Shown: piece after piece, positions 10,467-18,959 of the stretch | Layout of the letters: each line of letters begins with the position of its first letter | Numbering within the stretch: the stretch's first letter is position 1 | NCBI GenBank assembly: GCA_020683205.1 | Contig: CP085689.1 | Span: 2,232,001-2,296,000 of the forward strand | Origin: Lentisphaerae bacterium WC36 | GTDB lineage: Bacteria; Verrucomicrobiota; Lentisphaeria; Victivallales; SZUA-371 | Reading direction: 5' to 3' | DNA: 64,000 nucleotides | Translations under genes and position numbers: made by a program | The notes under the pieces: generated by a model | Told to the model about the DNA's origin: nothing | Seen by the model: the letters and a program-made list of their open reading frames with translations, nothing else | Database searches by the model: none

Positions 10467-11468
10467 TTATTTTTGTTTATTTTTTAATTTTTGAATCGCA
10501 TTTTGTGTCGCAACTTTATAAAGCTGATGGTCATTTTTCAGAATATTTTCCAAACCCTGAATATCATCTTTAGTGCCGATTTCGCCAATTGTCGCGATTG
10601 CTGTTAGGCGTAAAACCATATCGCCGGGATCATTAAATGCTAAATCTCGTATCGCATTAGTAACTGATTCCGAATCATTTTTCATTGATCCCACACTTTG
10701 TACCATCGCAATTCGGCTTGGAATGTGCATCGATTCATCTTCAACTAACGACACCAACTCAGTATTGATTCGCTCTTTATCGATCTCTTTTGGATACATT
10801 TTTGACAAATCGCTCAATGCTAATATTGCAGTTCCAGACACATCACACTGGGTATCTTTTAGAGAATCGAACAATGTTTCTTGAATTTGTTTACGTAGTT
10901 GAGCATCTGCTTTTGAATATTCACTACGAAGGTGCTGCACTGCATACCCTCGCAAATCTCCATCAACACTTTTATCTGCTGATAATTGACTTAAAAAATC
11001 GATGTGACTTTTATTGGCTTTTCTATCGCTTTCAAGTTTGATGAAGATTTCATCCTTAAGATGAAGACCCAATCTATCATTGCTTCCACCATAAACATAA
11101 TCATGCAATCCTTGAATATTTGCCATTATTAATGGAGTTTTTAAATTTTTAACAATCTCTAATTGATGACGATATTTTTGATATTTAGTTTTACCTTCTG
11201 GTTTAAACAAACCATTCAATTCACCATAATCAAAATTTTTCTTTATAAAATTTGATGTAGATTTTGCTTTTTTAAAGTTATTATTTTGAGAGTTATTTTG
11301 TGAAGCTATTCTGCTTTTTTTAGCCTCTTTTTTTGTTGCTAATGGCCTACTATTTCCCGTTGTTTTGACAGGTTTTTTATTACTGTAAAACTGAGCAATA
11401 GCAATAATCATTACAGCAACTAAAATAACCCCAAAAAGCTTAATAATTAAAAGCTTATTATTTTTCAT
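10467..11468 (-). CDS. Membrane-anchored HEAT-repeat protein
   Basis: A 333-residue protein starting MKNNKLLIIKLFGVILVAVM. This start is chosen because AAAGGA lies 9 bases upstream; an in-frame Met 13 codons earlier lacks such a site. One membrane segment at about residues 7-25 is followed by a Lys/Ser/Asn-rich linker. A helical C-terminal half (about 150-330) contains HEAT-like units, for example DVSGTAILALSDLSKMYP and PGDMVLRLTAIATIGEIGTK. HEAT solenoids usually serve protein-protein contacts. It sits between two secreted genes of the same operon (34 bases from the TSP3 gene), so a scaffold role at the envelope is possible. That function is inferred. Confidence 0.75.
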   Translation of the reverse strand: MKNNKLLIIKLFGVILVAVMIIAIAQFYSNKKPVKTTGNSRPLATKKEAKKSRIASQNNSQNNNFKKAKSTSNFIKKNFDYGELNGLFKPEGKTKYQKYRHQLEIVKNLKTPLIMANIQGLHDYVYGGSNDRLGLHLKDEIFIKLESDRKANKSHIDFLSQLSADKSVDGDLRGYAVQHLRSEYSKADAQLRKQIQETLFDSLKDTQCDVSGTAILALSDLSKMYPKEIDKERINTELVSLVEDESMHIPSRIAMVQSVGSMKNDSESVTNAIRDLAFNDPGDMVLRLTAIATIGEIGTKDDIQGLENILKNDHQLYKVATQNAIQKLKNKQK

Positions 11469-11548
11469 TACTAATATTCCTTTGTTAATATAAAAAACTC
11501 CATGCATATAATTGGAAATACATGGAATTTTTAAATTAATTGGTAAAG

Positions 11549-12364
11549 TTATTTTTTATCAGTGGTTGACTCCTTTTCAACTTTTTTATGAGCAGAGCAT
11601 TTTACTTCTGTATGAGCTTCGTTTTTGTTCTTTTCAGAATCATATGTCATAACATTTTTAACAACCATACTCCATAGCCATATTGCTTTATTACGATTTT
11701 TACTATCAGACATCATTTTTACAGCGTTCTGATATTTTTCTTCGTCAACGGAATAATTAATTTTTTTCAAAAATTCAACATCAATTTTTGAATACCAATA
11801 ATCCTCTAGCAAGGTTATATTTCTCTCATAATTTTTTAAATCATTATTCCCAAGAGCGATTTTTAATTCTTTCAATATTCCAGTAAAGCAATCATTGTCC
11901 TTAAATTTTTTATAATTTTTCAAACAATCATTATACATATGTACAGATAAGTAAATATTATAGCTAACAATAGGCAAGCTTTTATCTTCTTGAATAAGAA
12001 CTGCAAAATCTGCTATAGCTTTATGCAATCTACCGCCATAGGAATGCCTGATTAATTCTAATTTTATATATAGACAATCAGGGTATTTATTAAATGCTTT
12101 CATGACGTTCATTTTATAATTATTTATAACATCAATATCAGCGGATTTATTTCCATACCAAAGACTTTTGAATTGTATCAACTTTTTTATACACGTTTTT
12201 AAATCATCATTTTCTTCTATTTCCAAATTCTTAATTTTTAAAGATTCAATTTTAATATTATTTGATTCTTTAAAAATTTTTATATATTCATTTTTTGTAA
12301 TATTAGCTCGTAAGCTTACAGGTAAAATAAATATTAAAATTAAAAAATTTTTAAACTTTTTCAT
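11549..12364 (-). CDS. Secreted protein of unknown function
   Basis: A 271-residue, Lys/Asn-rich protein with a signal peptide (about residues 1-20, MKKFKNFLILIFILPVSLRA). The body is predicted mainly helical. A Cys at about 58 and a few more through the protein are the only notable residues, and no family is recognised. The last 25 residues are hydrophilic and charged (ends KKVEKESTTDKK). It lies in the surface-protein operon, 80 bases before the HEAT gene, and it is the only member without a recognisable extracellular module. Confidence 0.65.
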   Translation of the reverse strand: MKKFKNFLILIFILPVSLRANITKNEYIKIFKESNNIKIESLKIKNLEIEENDDLKTCIKKLIQFKSLWYGNKSADIDVINNYKMNVMKAFNKYPDCLYIKLELIRHSYGGRLHKAIADFAVLIQEDKSLPIVSYNIYLSVHMYNDCLKNYKKFKDNDCFTGILKELKIALGNNDLKNYERNITLLEDYWYSKIDVEFLKKINYSVDEEKYQNAVKMMSDSKNRNKAIWLWSMVVKNVMTYDSEKNKNEAHTEVKCSAHKKVEKESTTDKK

Positions 12365-12440
12365 ACAAAAATCCTTTTTTTGGGGGCAAGTGATATTTAT
12401 TTAAATTATTTATATGAATAGATACAAATGCTCATTTTAA

Positions 12441-13190
12441 CTACTCTGCAGGAACATTTCCTAACATACAATTATTATCACAAGTATGGTAAGCTACACC
12501 CTCAATTACTACTGGAGTACTCGCAGAGTGAGTTTCGACATCAGTATACTCTCTATTACAAAAACCGCATTTGCGTGTTATCTCATTTTCTCCAGCTTTA
12601 TCAATTTGAGGTTTACCATTAACAATTTTTGACGTACATTTTTTAGTGACGACCGCCCCTATTATCGGTCCATCACATGGAGGACAATAGTGCCGTCCTC
12701 CGCCACAACCCACGTCACAACTCCACTCATCACATTTACCCGGAGAGCCAGGAGCACAATGAGGATCTTCAAGAACATGGTTAAACTTAAGGTATACATA
12801 TTCATTACATTTATAGCATCTTTCTAAAGGTATAGATGTGTAACCCGCTTCGGTCGCAGTACAAGCTTTATCTTTTTTACCATGATCACATCCACAAGTG
12901 CCGCCACTACAATTGTAGTCACATGTAAATTGATCACAATACTCTTTTTCACAAATGAGGTTATGATAATCCTTTACATGCTCATATTTTTTCCATCTAT
13001 CTTTTTTGCATATATCGCATATTCCTTCATTTTTGTAAGTGTAACCCGTAAGGGATAAATCGCAGGCTCTATCAGTTTTTTTATCATGGTCACATTTATC
13101 TACATTAGGGGTAATTTCAGTTGCAGTTACAATTAATATAGTACTAAATAAAAATAGCACTAATAATAAAAACTTATTTATTCTTTTCAT
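12441..13190 (-). CDS. Cysteine-rich secreted protein with an internal duplication
   Basis: A 249-residue protein with a signal peptide (about residues 1-23). The mature part carries over 30 Cys and is built from two similar units of about 70 residues. Each opens with CDH followed by Lys-rich sequence and AC (CDHDKKTDRACDLS and CDHGKKDKACTATE). Each then has a GYT, a CxxC (CDICKK, CYKCNE), an aromatic stretch ending HV, and a CDxxxCDxxC block followed by Gly-Gly. A shorter third region has a CGFC motif (RKCGFCNREYTDVE). The spacing suggests metal-binding or disulfide-rich modules. No known family is recognised. It is the second gene of the operon. Confidence 0.7.
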   Translation of the reverse strand: MKRINKFLLLVLFLFSTILIVTATEITPNVDKCDHDKKTDRACDLSLTGYTYKNEGICDICKKDRWKKYEHVKDYHNLICEKEYCDQFTCDYNCSGGTCGCDHGKKDKACTATEAGYTSIPLERCYKCNEYVYLKFNHVLEDPHCAPGSPGKCDEWSCDVGCGGGRHYCPPCDGPIIGAVVTKKCTSKIVNGKPQIDKAGENEITRKCGFCNREYTDVETHSASTPVVIEGVAYHTCDNNCMLGNVPAE

Positions 13191-13223
13191 TTTATATAAT
13201 TTCCTTTATTTTTTGATTTGTTA

Positions 13224-13262
13224 TTAATTACAATAGGAGCCTTTTGCCCCTAAAGTAATTAA
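13224..13262 (-). other. Intergenic hairpin between first and second operon genes
   Basis: On the minus strand an 8-bp outer stem (TTAATTAC with GTAATTAA) encloses a G/C-rich inner stem (AGGGGC with GCTCCT) around an AAAAG loop. No T-run follows, so it is unlikely to be a full terminator. It could set the 3' end or stability of the first cistron, or act as a weak attenuator. Confidence 0.5.
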
Positions 13263-13280
13263 TGTTCTTGAAGAATATTA

Positions 13281-16200
13281 TTAATATAATTCTTGGACTT
13301 TTTCGCCATCAATTTTAAACGTTGCGTGGTGACATGCTGCTGTTTTTGGAGCAGCTGGGGTTTTTACAAAACGAACCTTGCTCATCCCTGTCGCATCAAA
13401 TTGACTGCTATTGAAAGTTTTATTAACAGTTCCATCTTCAAATGCCACCCCTGAAAGGAAAATCTTATACTCAATTGAATAATTTTCTTTCATTGGATAA
13501 CAAATTGAATCTAATTCCATCACCAAAGTTCCATCTTCGTAGGTTGCTTTTCTTTGAAATGAAGTTTGGCCGATGCCGTAGAAGCGGATTAATTCAATTG
13601 GCAATGTTGCGATAATTTGATCTGTTTCTTTATTTCTAACAATCACTGCTTGTGCTTGATTCCACTCGCGTGAATGAATTAATAATTCAGAACCATCGCT
13701 CAATGCGTTATCAACATCCCCAGTAACTTCTAAATACATCTCTTCTGAAACTTCTGGAATATTAAATACTGCAGCGGCCGATGTTGTCATTGTTAAATTT
13801 TCTTGCTCAAATGAATAATCAACTACTTTTACAGTCAATGTATTTTCAACAGTTTCTCCCGCTGCATTTTTATATGAACCTGTGATTTCATAATTCTTTA
13901 CTTCGGTAAATGTTACTTTCTTAGGCGCATTTTCAGTTACTGGATAATTAACATTATTAACGCTAACGTTAGCATTTGAGTATTCACTATTTTCAGTTGC
14001 CGGCATTGCCGTTAACAACATCGCAGAACCTTTTTTAACTGTAACAACATCACCTTCAGCGATAATATTTGTTGGCTCCCACTTAATATTTTTCGTAACA
14101 GTTTTTAGACCATTTTGAAAGTTGAAGTTAAAATTATTTTCACTGTCATTTTGTGATAAACTTATTTCCTTATGCCAATTTTCACCATTAAATGCTTCTA
14201 CACTTTCATCATTAACTTTTAAGGTTTCAGCAAATTTATTGATTCCTTCAATAATTACTGGCGAAACTTTGCTGCTAGCTGAAACTTTGTCTAGTTTGCT
14301 ATTGTTTTTAGCATAATTTGCTAACCAGTCATCAACGCCATCATTATTAGCATCACCACAAATTGGTTTTAAAACTTCAATTTCATTGATTATTAATGTG
14401 TTGCCAATCGTTGGATTATCAAACAATATTTTTATAGTGTGTTCACCCGCAGTTAAATGTTGCATAAAATCACTAAAGTCATAGTCAGAATTTTCCGCTG
14501 CATTGTCAATTTTTTCTGAAATTACCAATACATCATCACAATAAACATCAACCTTATAATCACAACTTGCTTTTAGCGTACTCTTAACATTAAGCTGGAA
14601 TACTCCCGCTTCTTCTGTTGTGAATTTATACTCTAATGCACCAATCGCACATGCAGATTTTGCCGAAGTTTCATCTTTAGTCCACGCTCCCAATGATGAT
14701 TCAAATTCAGAACCATCTAATTTTGCCATCTCAACGTAGCTATTTATTTGTACATCAGCAACATTTGGGTTACTGTTGAATTTATTAACTTCATCACCAT
14801 CGCTAATACCATCACCATCGCTGTCCGCATTATTTGGATCGGTGTTATATTTATTAATTTCATCGTAATCATTAATGCCATCATTATCGCTGTCTGCATT
14901 ATTCATATCAGTGCCATGCTCTAATTCATATGCATTAGTTAAGCCGTCGCCATCACTATCTTTATCCCATGCAATATATTCATCAAGTTCAGCAGATTTT
15001 TTAGTAATGTGCCAGAAAACATCGCCAGCCATTGGTTCCATTCCAGCCCCAGGAGGAGCCCATTTAAGGTCTAACATTGCAGCTCCAACACCTTCATGAT
15101 ATTCAATTTCAATAAAGTGCATGCCTGCTTTTAAATGTTTGCTCCACAGTGACCCAACTGGGTTCCAGCTTCCATCAGAAAATACTTCAACGCCATCAAT
15201 GCTAATTGTTACGGCATCATCATATGCTGTTAAAAATTTATAAACTCCAGTTGTTGGCGCTGTAAAATATCCTTTAAAGAACGCATATACTCCATCAGTT
15301 TTTCCACTGTTTAAAACTTCGCCTTCACCAGCATTAAAATTAATATCTGTATAAACCTCAGTATTTGTCGCATTCAAATTTTGCAAACTTTCTGGAGCCC
15401 ACATTTTATCAGAAAAAGATCCAAGTAAACCCGCTACTTTAGTAATATTATTTATATTTTCTAATGGTTTAACCGCAGGGTTTGTATCAAGCTGATATTC
15501 AAGTAAATTCTTTCGACCGTCACCATCATAATCCGCATCATATAATGAATTAAGAGCAACGTTGTTGTCTCTTTTCCAATTAAGATATGCTTGTTGGTCA
15601 TCACTTAAACTAATAGAATTAACTTTTCTATAGTTACATTTGTCCTCTGTATCCACCGCAACAATATAATAAACATCGTTTTCAGAAATCATTGGTAATG
15701 AATAAGTCGAGTCCGTCGTCGAACCCACTAAGTTTAAGTTACGATAAATTTTATATTGCGCTACGCTTGGCCCATTATAATTCCATGATAAAGTTAATTT
15801 ATCATTTTGCACATCTTTATTTACATTTGAGAAGAAATTTTCATTGTTATTATTATCAGCGACTAATAAATTAGTGTTAATAATTTTTGCTTCAATTCCA
15901 TCATCAATGCCATCATTATCACTGTCTTTTTGGTTCGCTTGAGAATTAAATTGAACAATTTCCTCATAGTCTGTTAAACCATCATTGTCTGTATCCCAAG
16001 AGCTATTGCTTGAGCCTTTTTCAGCTTCAAGTGAATCCGCAACGCCGTCAAAATCAGCATCTGTTGCTAAATAAGATTGGACGTTATCATTTAACTGAAC
16101 AAATGAATAACCATCAAGAGGTCTGTAACCAAAAGTTGGTCCGGCATACTCCATAAGAAGAGTCGATTTATCTCCAGAAAATTCATAATAAGTAATTTTT

Positions 16201-16973
16201 GCGCGATGTACGCCAGCTTTTAAGTTTACCTTAAAAATATTCTTTTCTTCATAAGTGCAATATTTCATATCATTGAAAACTTCTTTGCCATCGATTTCAA
16301 GAATAAAAGAGTTGTCATGCTCAACTCTAAACGTGTATTCACCATCTTCGCTGGCAACAAAAAATCCATCAAAAGTCATCGCTGCAAATCTGCTTTTTCC
16401 ACTATCTAAAATAGTATCGCCACTTCTCTCAAAGAAGTTAAAATTTATGTCGTTACGAATTTGAGTTTTGTAAGGAGTTCGTGCATTAATATTATAGAAA
16501 TTATACCATTTTTGTGGATCATCATATTTTCCCATATATTCGCTATGAGTCGGAAAAAGCTCATTCATAGCCATCTCTACGCCATCATAATAAGAAACTT
16601 TTGCACCAAATTGATCGAAAGCATATGAATTTAATAGAAAGTAGTTACTATTATTTGCCGCTAATGTGGTAATAGAATTTGAACCAGTCTTAATCTCATT
16701 TCCATCATCATCTAAAGCTTTAATTGAAAAATTATAATCTTGATTCGGCAAAAGATTGTTAAAAACATAACTATTATTTTTGGTAGTTAGTAATAATTGA
16801 TCATTGCAAAAAATTTGGTAACCTTTAGCATTAGAAAGATTTTGCCAATTTAATTGCATGGAATTTGCTGTTAATTCATTGTACGAGACAACTAAATCAT
16901 TATCAACCGCAAAAAGATTTCCACTCCCCAGTAATAAAATACCGCCAACAGACAACTGCTTCAATAACTTCAT
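13281..16973 (-). CDS. Secreted multidomain PA14/Fn3/TSP3 protein
   Basis: A 1230-residue protein with a signal peptide (about residues 1-22, MKLLKQLSVGGILLLGSGNL). It has a fibronectin type III domain (about 25-105) and a PA14-like domain (about 110-300, with FFVASEDGEYTFRVEHDNSF and LEIDGKEVF). TSP3 repeats follow (about 305-370), then a second Fn3-like domain, then a second PA14-like domain (about 525-665, with GYFTAPTTGVYKFLTAYDDA). More TSP3 repeats (about 675-745), a beta-sandwich with LTAGEHTIKILFDNP and Ig-like C-terminal domains complete it. PA14 domains bind sugars in many adhesins and glycosidases. No catalytic domain is seen. It is the first gene of the operon and has AAGGAG close upstream, so a calcium-stiffened carbohydrate-binding surface protein is the likely role. 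Confidence 0.85.
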   Translation of the reverse strand: MKLLKQLSVGGILLLGSGNLFAVDNDLVVSYNELTANSMQLNWQNLSNAKGYQIFCNDQLLLTTKNNSYVFNNLLPNQDYNFSIKALDDDGNEIKTGSNSITTLAANNSNYFLLNSYAFDQFGAKVSYYDGVEMAMNELFPTHSEYMGKYDDPQKWYNFYNINARTPYKTQIRNDINFNFFERSGDTILDSGKSRFAAMTFDGFFVASEDGEYTFRVEHDNSFILEIDGKEVFNDMKYCTYEEKNIFKVNLKAGVHRAKITYYEFSGDKSTLLMEYAGPTFGYRPLDGYSFVQLNDNVQSYLATDADFDGVADSLEAEKGSSNSSWDTDNDGLTDYEEIVQFNSQANQKDSDNDGIDDGIEAKIINTNLLVADNNNNENFFSNVNKDVQNDKLTLSWNYNGPSVAQYKIYRNLNLVGSTTDSTYSLPMISENDVYYIVAVDTEDKCNYRKVNSISLSDDQQAYLNWKRDNNVALNSLYDADYDGDGRKNLLEYQLDTNPAVKPLENINNITKVAGLLGSFSDKMWAPESLQNLNATNTEVYTDINFNAGEGEVLNSGKTDGVYAFFKGYFTAPTTGVYKFLTAYDDAVTISIDGVEVFSDGSWNPVGSLWSKHLKAGMHFIEIEYHEGVGAAMLDLKWAPPGAGMEPMAGDVFWHITKKSAELDEYIAWDKDSDGDGLTNAYELEHGTDMNNADSDNDGINDYDEINKYNTDPNNADSDGDGISDGDEVNKFNSNPNVADVQINSYVEMAKLDGSEFESSLGAWTKDETSAKSACAIGALEYKFTTEEAGVFQLNVKSTLKASCDYKVDVYCDDVLVISEKIDNAAENSDYDFSDFMQHLTAGEHTIKILFDNPTIGNTLIINEIEVLKPICGDANNDGVDDWLANYAKNNSKLDKVSASSKVSPVIIEGINKFAETLKVNDESVEAFNGENWHKEISLSQNDSENNFNFNFQNGLKTVTKNIKWEPTNIIAEGDVVTVKKGSAMLLTAMPATENSEYSNANVSVNNVNYPVTENAPKKVTFTEVKNYEITGSYKNAAGETVENTLTVKVVDYSFEQENLTMTTSAAAVFNIPEVSEEMYLEVTGDVDNALSDGSELLIHSREWNQAQAVIVRNKETDQIIATLPIELIRFYGIGQTSFQRKATYEDGTLVMELDSICYPMKENYSIEYKIFLSGVAFEDGTVNKTFNSSQFDATGMSKVRFVKTPAAPKTAACHHATFKIDGEKVQELY

Positions 16974-16994
16974 TTTTTTATATCTCCTTAAAAT

Positions 16995-17023
16995 ACTATA
17001 ATATATATATCAAATCATATCAA
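16995..17023 (-). promoter_or_regulatory. Predicted sigma-70-type promoter of the surface-protein operon
   Basis: On the minus strand a TTGATA -35 element (17018-17023) and a TATAGT -10 element (16995-17000) are separated by exactly 17 bases. The AAGGAG of the 13281-16973 gene follows within about 10 bases, giving a very short leader. Upstream, 17024-17340 is A/T-rich, and no gene or clear structure is seen there. Confidence 0.55.
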
Positions 17024-17365
17024 AAAATACTAAAATTATAAAACTAAACGGCTTTAAATTATTTCATAAAATGCAAAACAAGCTTATGATGTTCCAAAAA
17101 AGCTCTAAAAAAAACTTTTTGTGCAATTCCTCCTTTAGTAGGTAATCTTAATAATAATTTAGACTAATATTAAAGCAATACAAATATATTTTTATCATTT
17201 TTCCATATAATAATTGTTTTGCTTAGGTTCAATATTAGTTTTTTAATAATAATTACTAAATAAAAAACTCTTCAACTTAAAATTTTATTAACATTCTCAA
17301 GTTGTTGTTTTGCGATTTTTATTACTTTTGATTTGTAATCTATTTTTTTAAGGATTAAATTTTAG

Positions 17366-17618
17366 TACAATTGAATTAGTATAGTGATACCCTTTGTATT
17401 TTGACGTTTTACAATAAAATAGACCAAATTTTTAGCAAAAAAACGTAAACAAATATTTAAGGGCGTTCATTGTATCTATAACCGTGTTTATTCAACAGCA
17501 GTATTTTTGAATACGGCTGTTATAGATATTTTGAGCGTATTTTTGTTTTTGCATTTTTTGCGAGGCTATTAGGTCTAGCCCTACTTTAGATGTGAAGATT
17601 TAAATACGCTCTTTTTTT
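17366..17618 (+). ncRNA. Structured RNA, copy 1, with promoter block and terminator
   Basis: The copy aligns along its length with 18004-18262. A shared block reading TTTTAGTACAATTGAAT includes a -10-like TACAAT (17366-17371), so the transcript probably starts near 17378. P1 is TATAGTG (17380-17386) with CATTGTA (17468-17474). P2 is ACGTTTT (17404-17410) with AAAACGT (17440-17446), inside P1. P3 is TCTATAAC (17475-17482) with GTTATAGA (17519-17526). P4 is GAGCGTATTT (17533-17542) with AAATACGCTC (17602-17611), followed by seven T. P5 is GGCTA (17564-17568) with TAGCC (17576-17580), inside P4. P2-P5 differ from copy 2 by compensating changes. No known RNA family is recognised. It could be a free RNA, or a leader attenuating the 59-residue ORF downstream. 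Confidence 0.75.
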
Positions 17619-17720
17619 ATGCTTAAAATGCAGGGGCGTTATAGAATTTTTTTAGGAAGTTTTAAGTTTAGTAGTTCTCATTTAATCAAATAATAGTCAA
17701 CAAATTAATGAGGAAAAACG

Positions 17721-17900
17721 ATGTCCCAAAAGCAAAATGATCAGGAAACGAATTCGCCACATAAAGTAAAATATTATTCCAAAGAGGAGTATGAGAACGG
17801 AGACTTTGAAGGAGCTATTTTAGAATGTTTTTCAATCAGCACCTCCAACGATAATAAGAAAAATAAAGTGCATGGTTATTTGTTAACGTTGCAAGGTTAG
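17721..17900 (+). CDS. Small 59-residue protein between the two RNA copies
   Basis: The ORF starts MSQKQNDQETNSPHKVKYYS and ends GYLLTLQG, with a fair ribosome binding site (GAGG 7 bases upstream of the ATG). It is hydrophilic, has no signal peptide or membrane segment, and has a Tyr/Glu-rich centre (KYYSKEEYENGDFEG). It starts about 100 bases after the terminator of RNA copy 1 and ends about 105 bases before the promoter block of copy 2. No homologue is recognised. Codon use looks normal for the window, and the position suggests a functional link to the RNAs. Confidence 0.5.
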   Translation: MSQKQNDQETNSPHKVKYYSKEEYENGDFEGAILECFSISTSNDNKKNKVHGYLLTLQG

Positions 17901-18003
17901 TAGCATTTTGCTTAATGTAATTTTATCATTATTCTGAAATTGTAGTTTTGATGTTTTTATTGCTTTTGGTTTGCAATTTGATTTTTTAGGTATTAGTTTT
18001 TAG

Positions 18004-18262
18004 TACAATTGAATAATTTATAGTGTTTACTTTCACTATTTCTGCGTTTTGTTTCAAAATACGCCAAATTTTTTACATACGAAACGCTAACGAAAGAACT
18101 GAAAGATACCGTTCACTATATCTATAAAGACTGTTTTTCAAGCTGTATTTTTTTTGAATACGGCTTTATAGATATTTTGAGCGTATTCTTTTTCTGCATT
18201 CGTATGTAGGTTATTGGCGTAACCTTGAAACATGTGTAGGAATTTGAATACGCTCTTTTTTT
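18004..18262 (+). ncRNA. Structured RNA, copy 2, with promoter block and terminator
   Basis: This is a homologue of 17366-17618 with the same order of elements. TACAAT lies at 18004-18009, so the start is likely near 18016. P1 is TATAGTG (18019-18025) with CACTATA (18114-18120). P2 is GCGTTTTG (18044-18051) with CGAAACGC (18080-18087). P3 is TCTATAAAG (18121-18129) with CTTTATAGA (18164-18172), nine perfect pairs. P4 is GAGCGTATTC (18179-18188) with GAATACGCTC (18246-18255), then seven T. P5 is AGGTTA (18208-18213) with TAACCT (18220-18225). P1 is perfect here, whereas copy 1 needs two G-U pairs. The loops are poorly conserved. A membrane protein gene starts about 280 bases downstream. Confidence 0.75.
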
Positions 18263-18310
18263 GTGCCTGCATTTTGCTTCCACTTCATAAAAGAGCTGAA
18301 ATAATCGAAT

Positions 18311-18332
18311 GATTGTCATTTTTTTGACAATC
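18311..18332. repeat. Perfect 8-bp inverted repeat
   Basis: GATTGTCA (18311-18318) and TGACAATC (18325-18332) flank a six-T spacer. It could be an operator or a terminator-like hairpin between RNA copy 2 and the membrane gene. A second small hairpin (CGTAGC with GCTACG) lies at 18420-18436. The rest of 18263-18543 shows no gene. Confidence 0.4.
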
Positions 18333-18543
18333 AATAATAATTTAAAGGTGTATCTAAAAATTTATTTTAAAATAGAAAATAGATATTTTTGAATTTAGAA
18401 AAGTATTTTTAATTTACTGCGTAGCAAGTCGCTACGTATAAATTCATAAATTATTTAAATAAAACAAAAAGAACATTTCTTAGATAAATGTTAAATTTTT
18501 GGATGCGCCCAATCAACTTAGTTCTAATTTTATGGAGTGTAAA

Positions 18544-18897
18544 ATGGAAAATTGTCAAAAAAGTTCACGCAACAAAATCGTTGAATCGCTGTTTAAATTT
18601 AAAGAGTATGAAGAATATGCGGATGTCCCAATATTTCGCCGTCAATGGTTCTTTTGGTTATTATTATTGGTACCCAGCCTTACGAACGTCTATCTGGGTA
18701 ATCCGTGGTATATGAATTTGTTAGAGATTTTGACGTTATCTGGATGTTTTGCGATTATCGTTTTTGGAAATGCCTATTATAAACGTCGTGGCAAAGTATG
18801 TCCATTCAATATTTTTAATCGAGGGGTCAGCTTTTTAATTGTTGTTGGCTGGATGATTAATGCGTTTCGCAATGTGATTTTAAGCGTAATTTCGTAA
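18544..18897 (+). CDS. Small membrane protein of unknown function
   Basis: A 117-residue protein. The chosen ATG has GGAG six bases upstream; an in-frame ATG 45 bases earlier lacks a comparable site. The N-terminal 35 residues are hydrophilic (MENCQKSSRNKIVESLFKFK). About three membrane segments follow: WFFWLLLLVPSLTNVYLG, LLEILTLSGCFAIIVFG and GVSFLIVVGWMINAFRNVIL. Charged residues (YYKRRGK) lie between the second and third. No family is recognised. It ends 17 bases before an alternative start of the lipoprotein gene, so the two are probably one transcript. Confidence 0.7.
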   Translation: MENCQKSSRNKIVESLFKFKEYEEYADVPIFRRQWFFWLLLLVPSLTNVYLGNPWYMNLLEILTLSGCFAIIVFGNAYYKRRGKVCPFNIFNRGVSFLIVVGWMINAFRNVILSVIS

Positions 18898-18959
18898 TTA
18901 AAAGGAAATGGAATATGAAAAAGAATTTAAATTATATAAAACTAAAAGGAAAAAATGTA

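Noticed and set aside
17378-17618. Identity as 6S RNA, SRP RNA, RNase P RNA or tmRNA
   Set aside because: The serial hairpin order, two promoters and the absence of family core motifs do not fit any of them.
18122-18334. A 70-codon minus-strand ORF across RNA copy 2
   Set aside because: It overlaps the covarying helices and terminator. Pairing between the copies explains the sequence, and the ORF has no counterpart in copy 1.
18420-18436. Small hairpin as attachment site
   Set aside because: Only six base pairs and no second copy; not enough to support.
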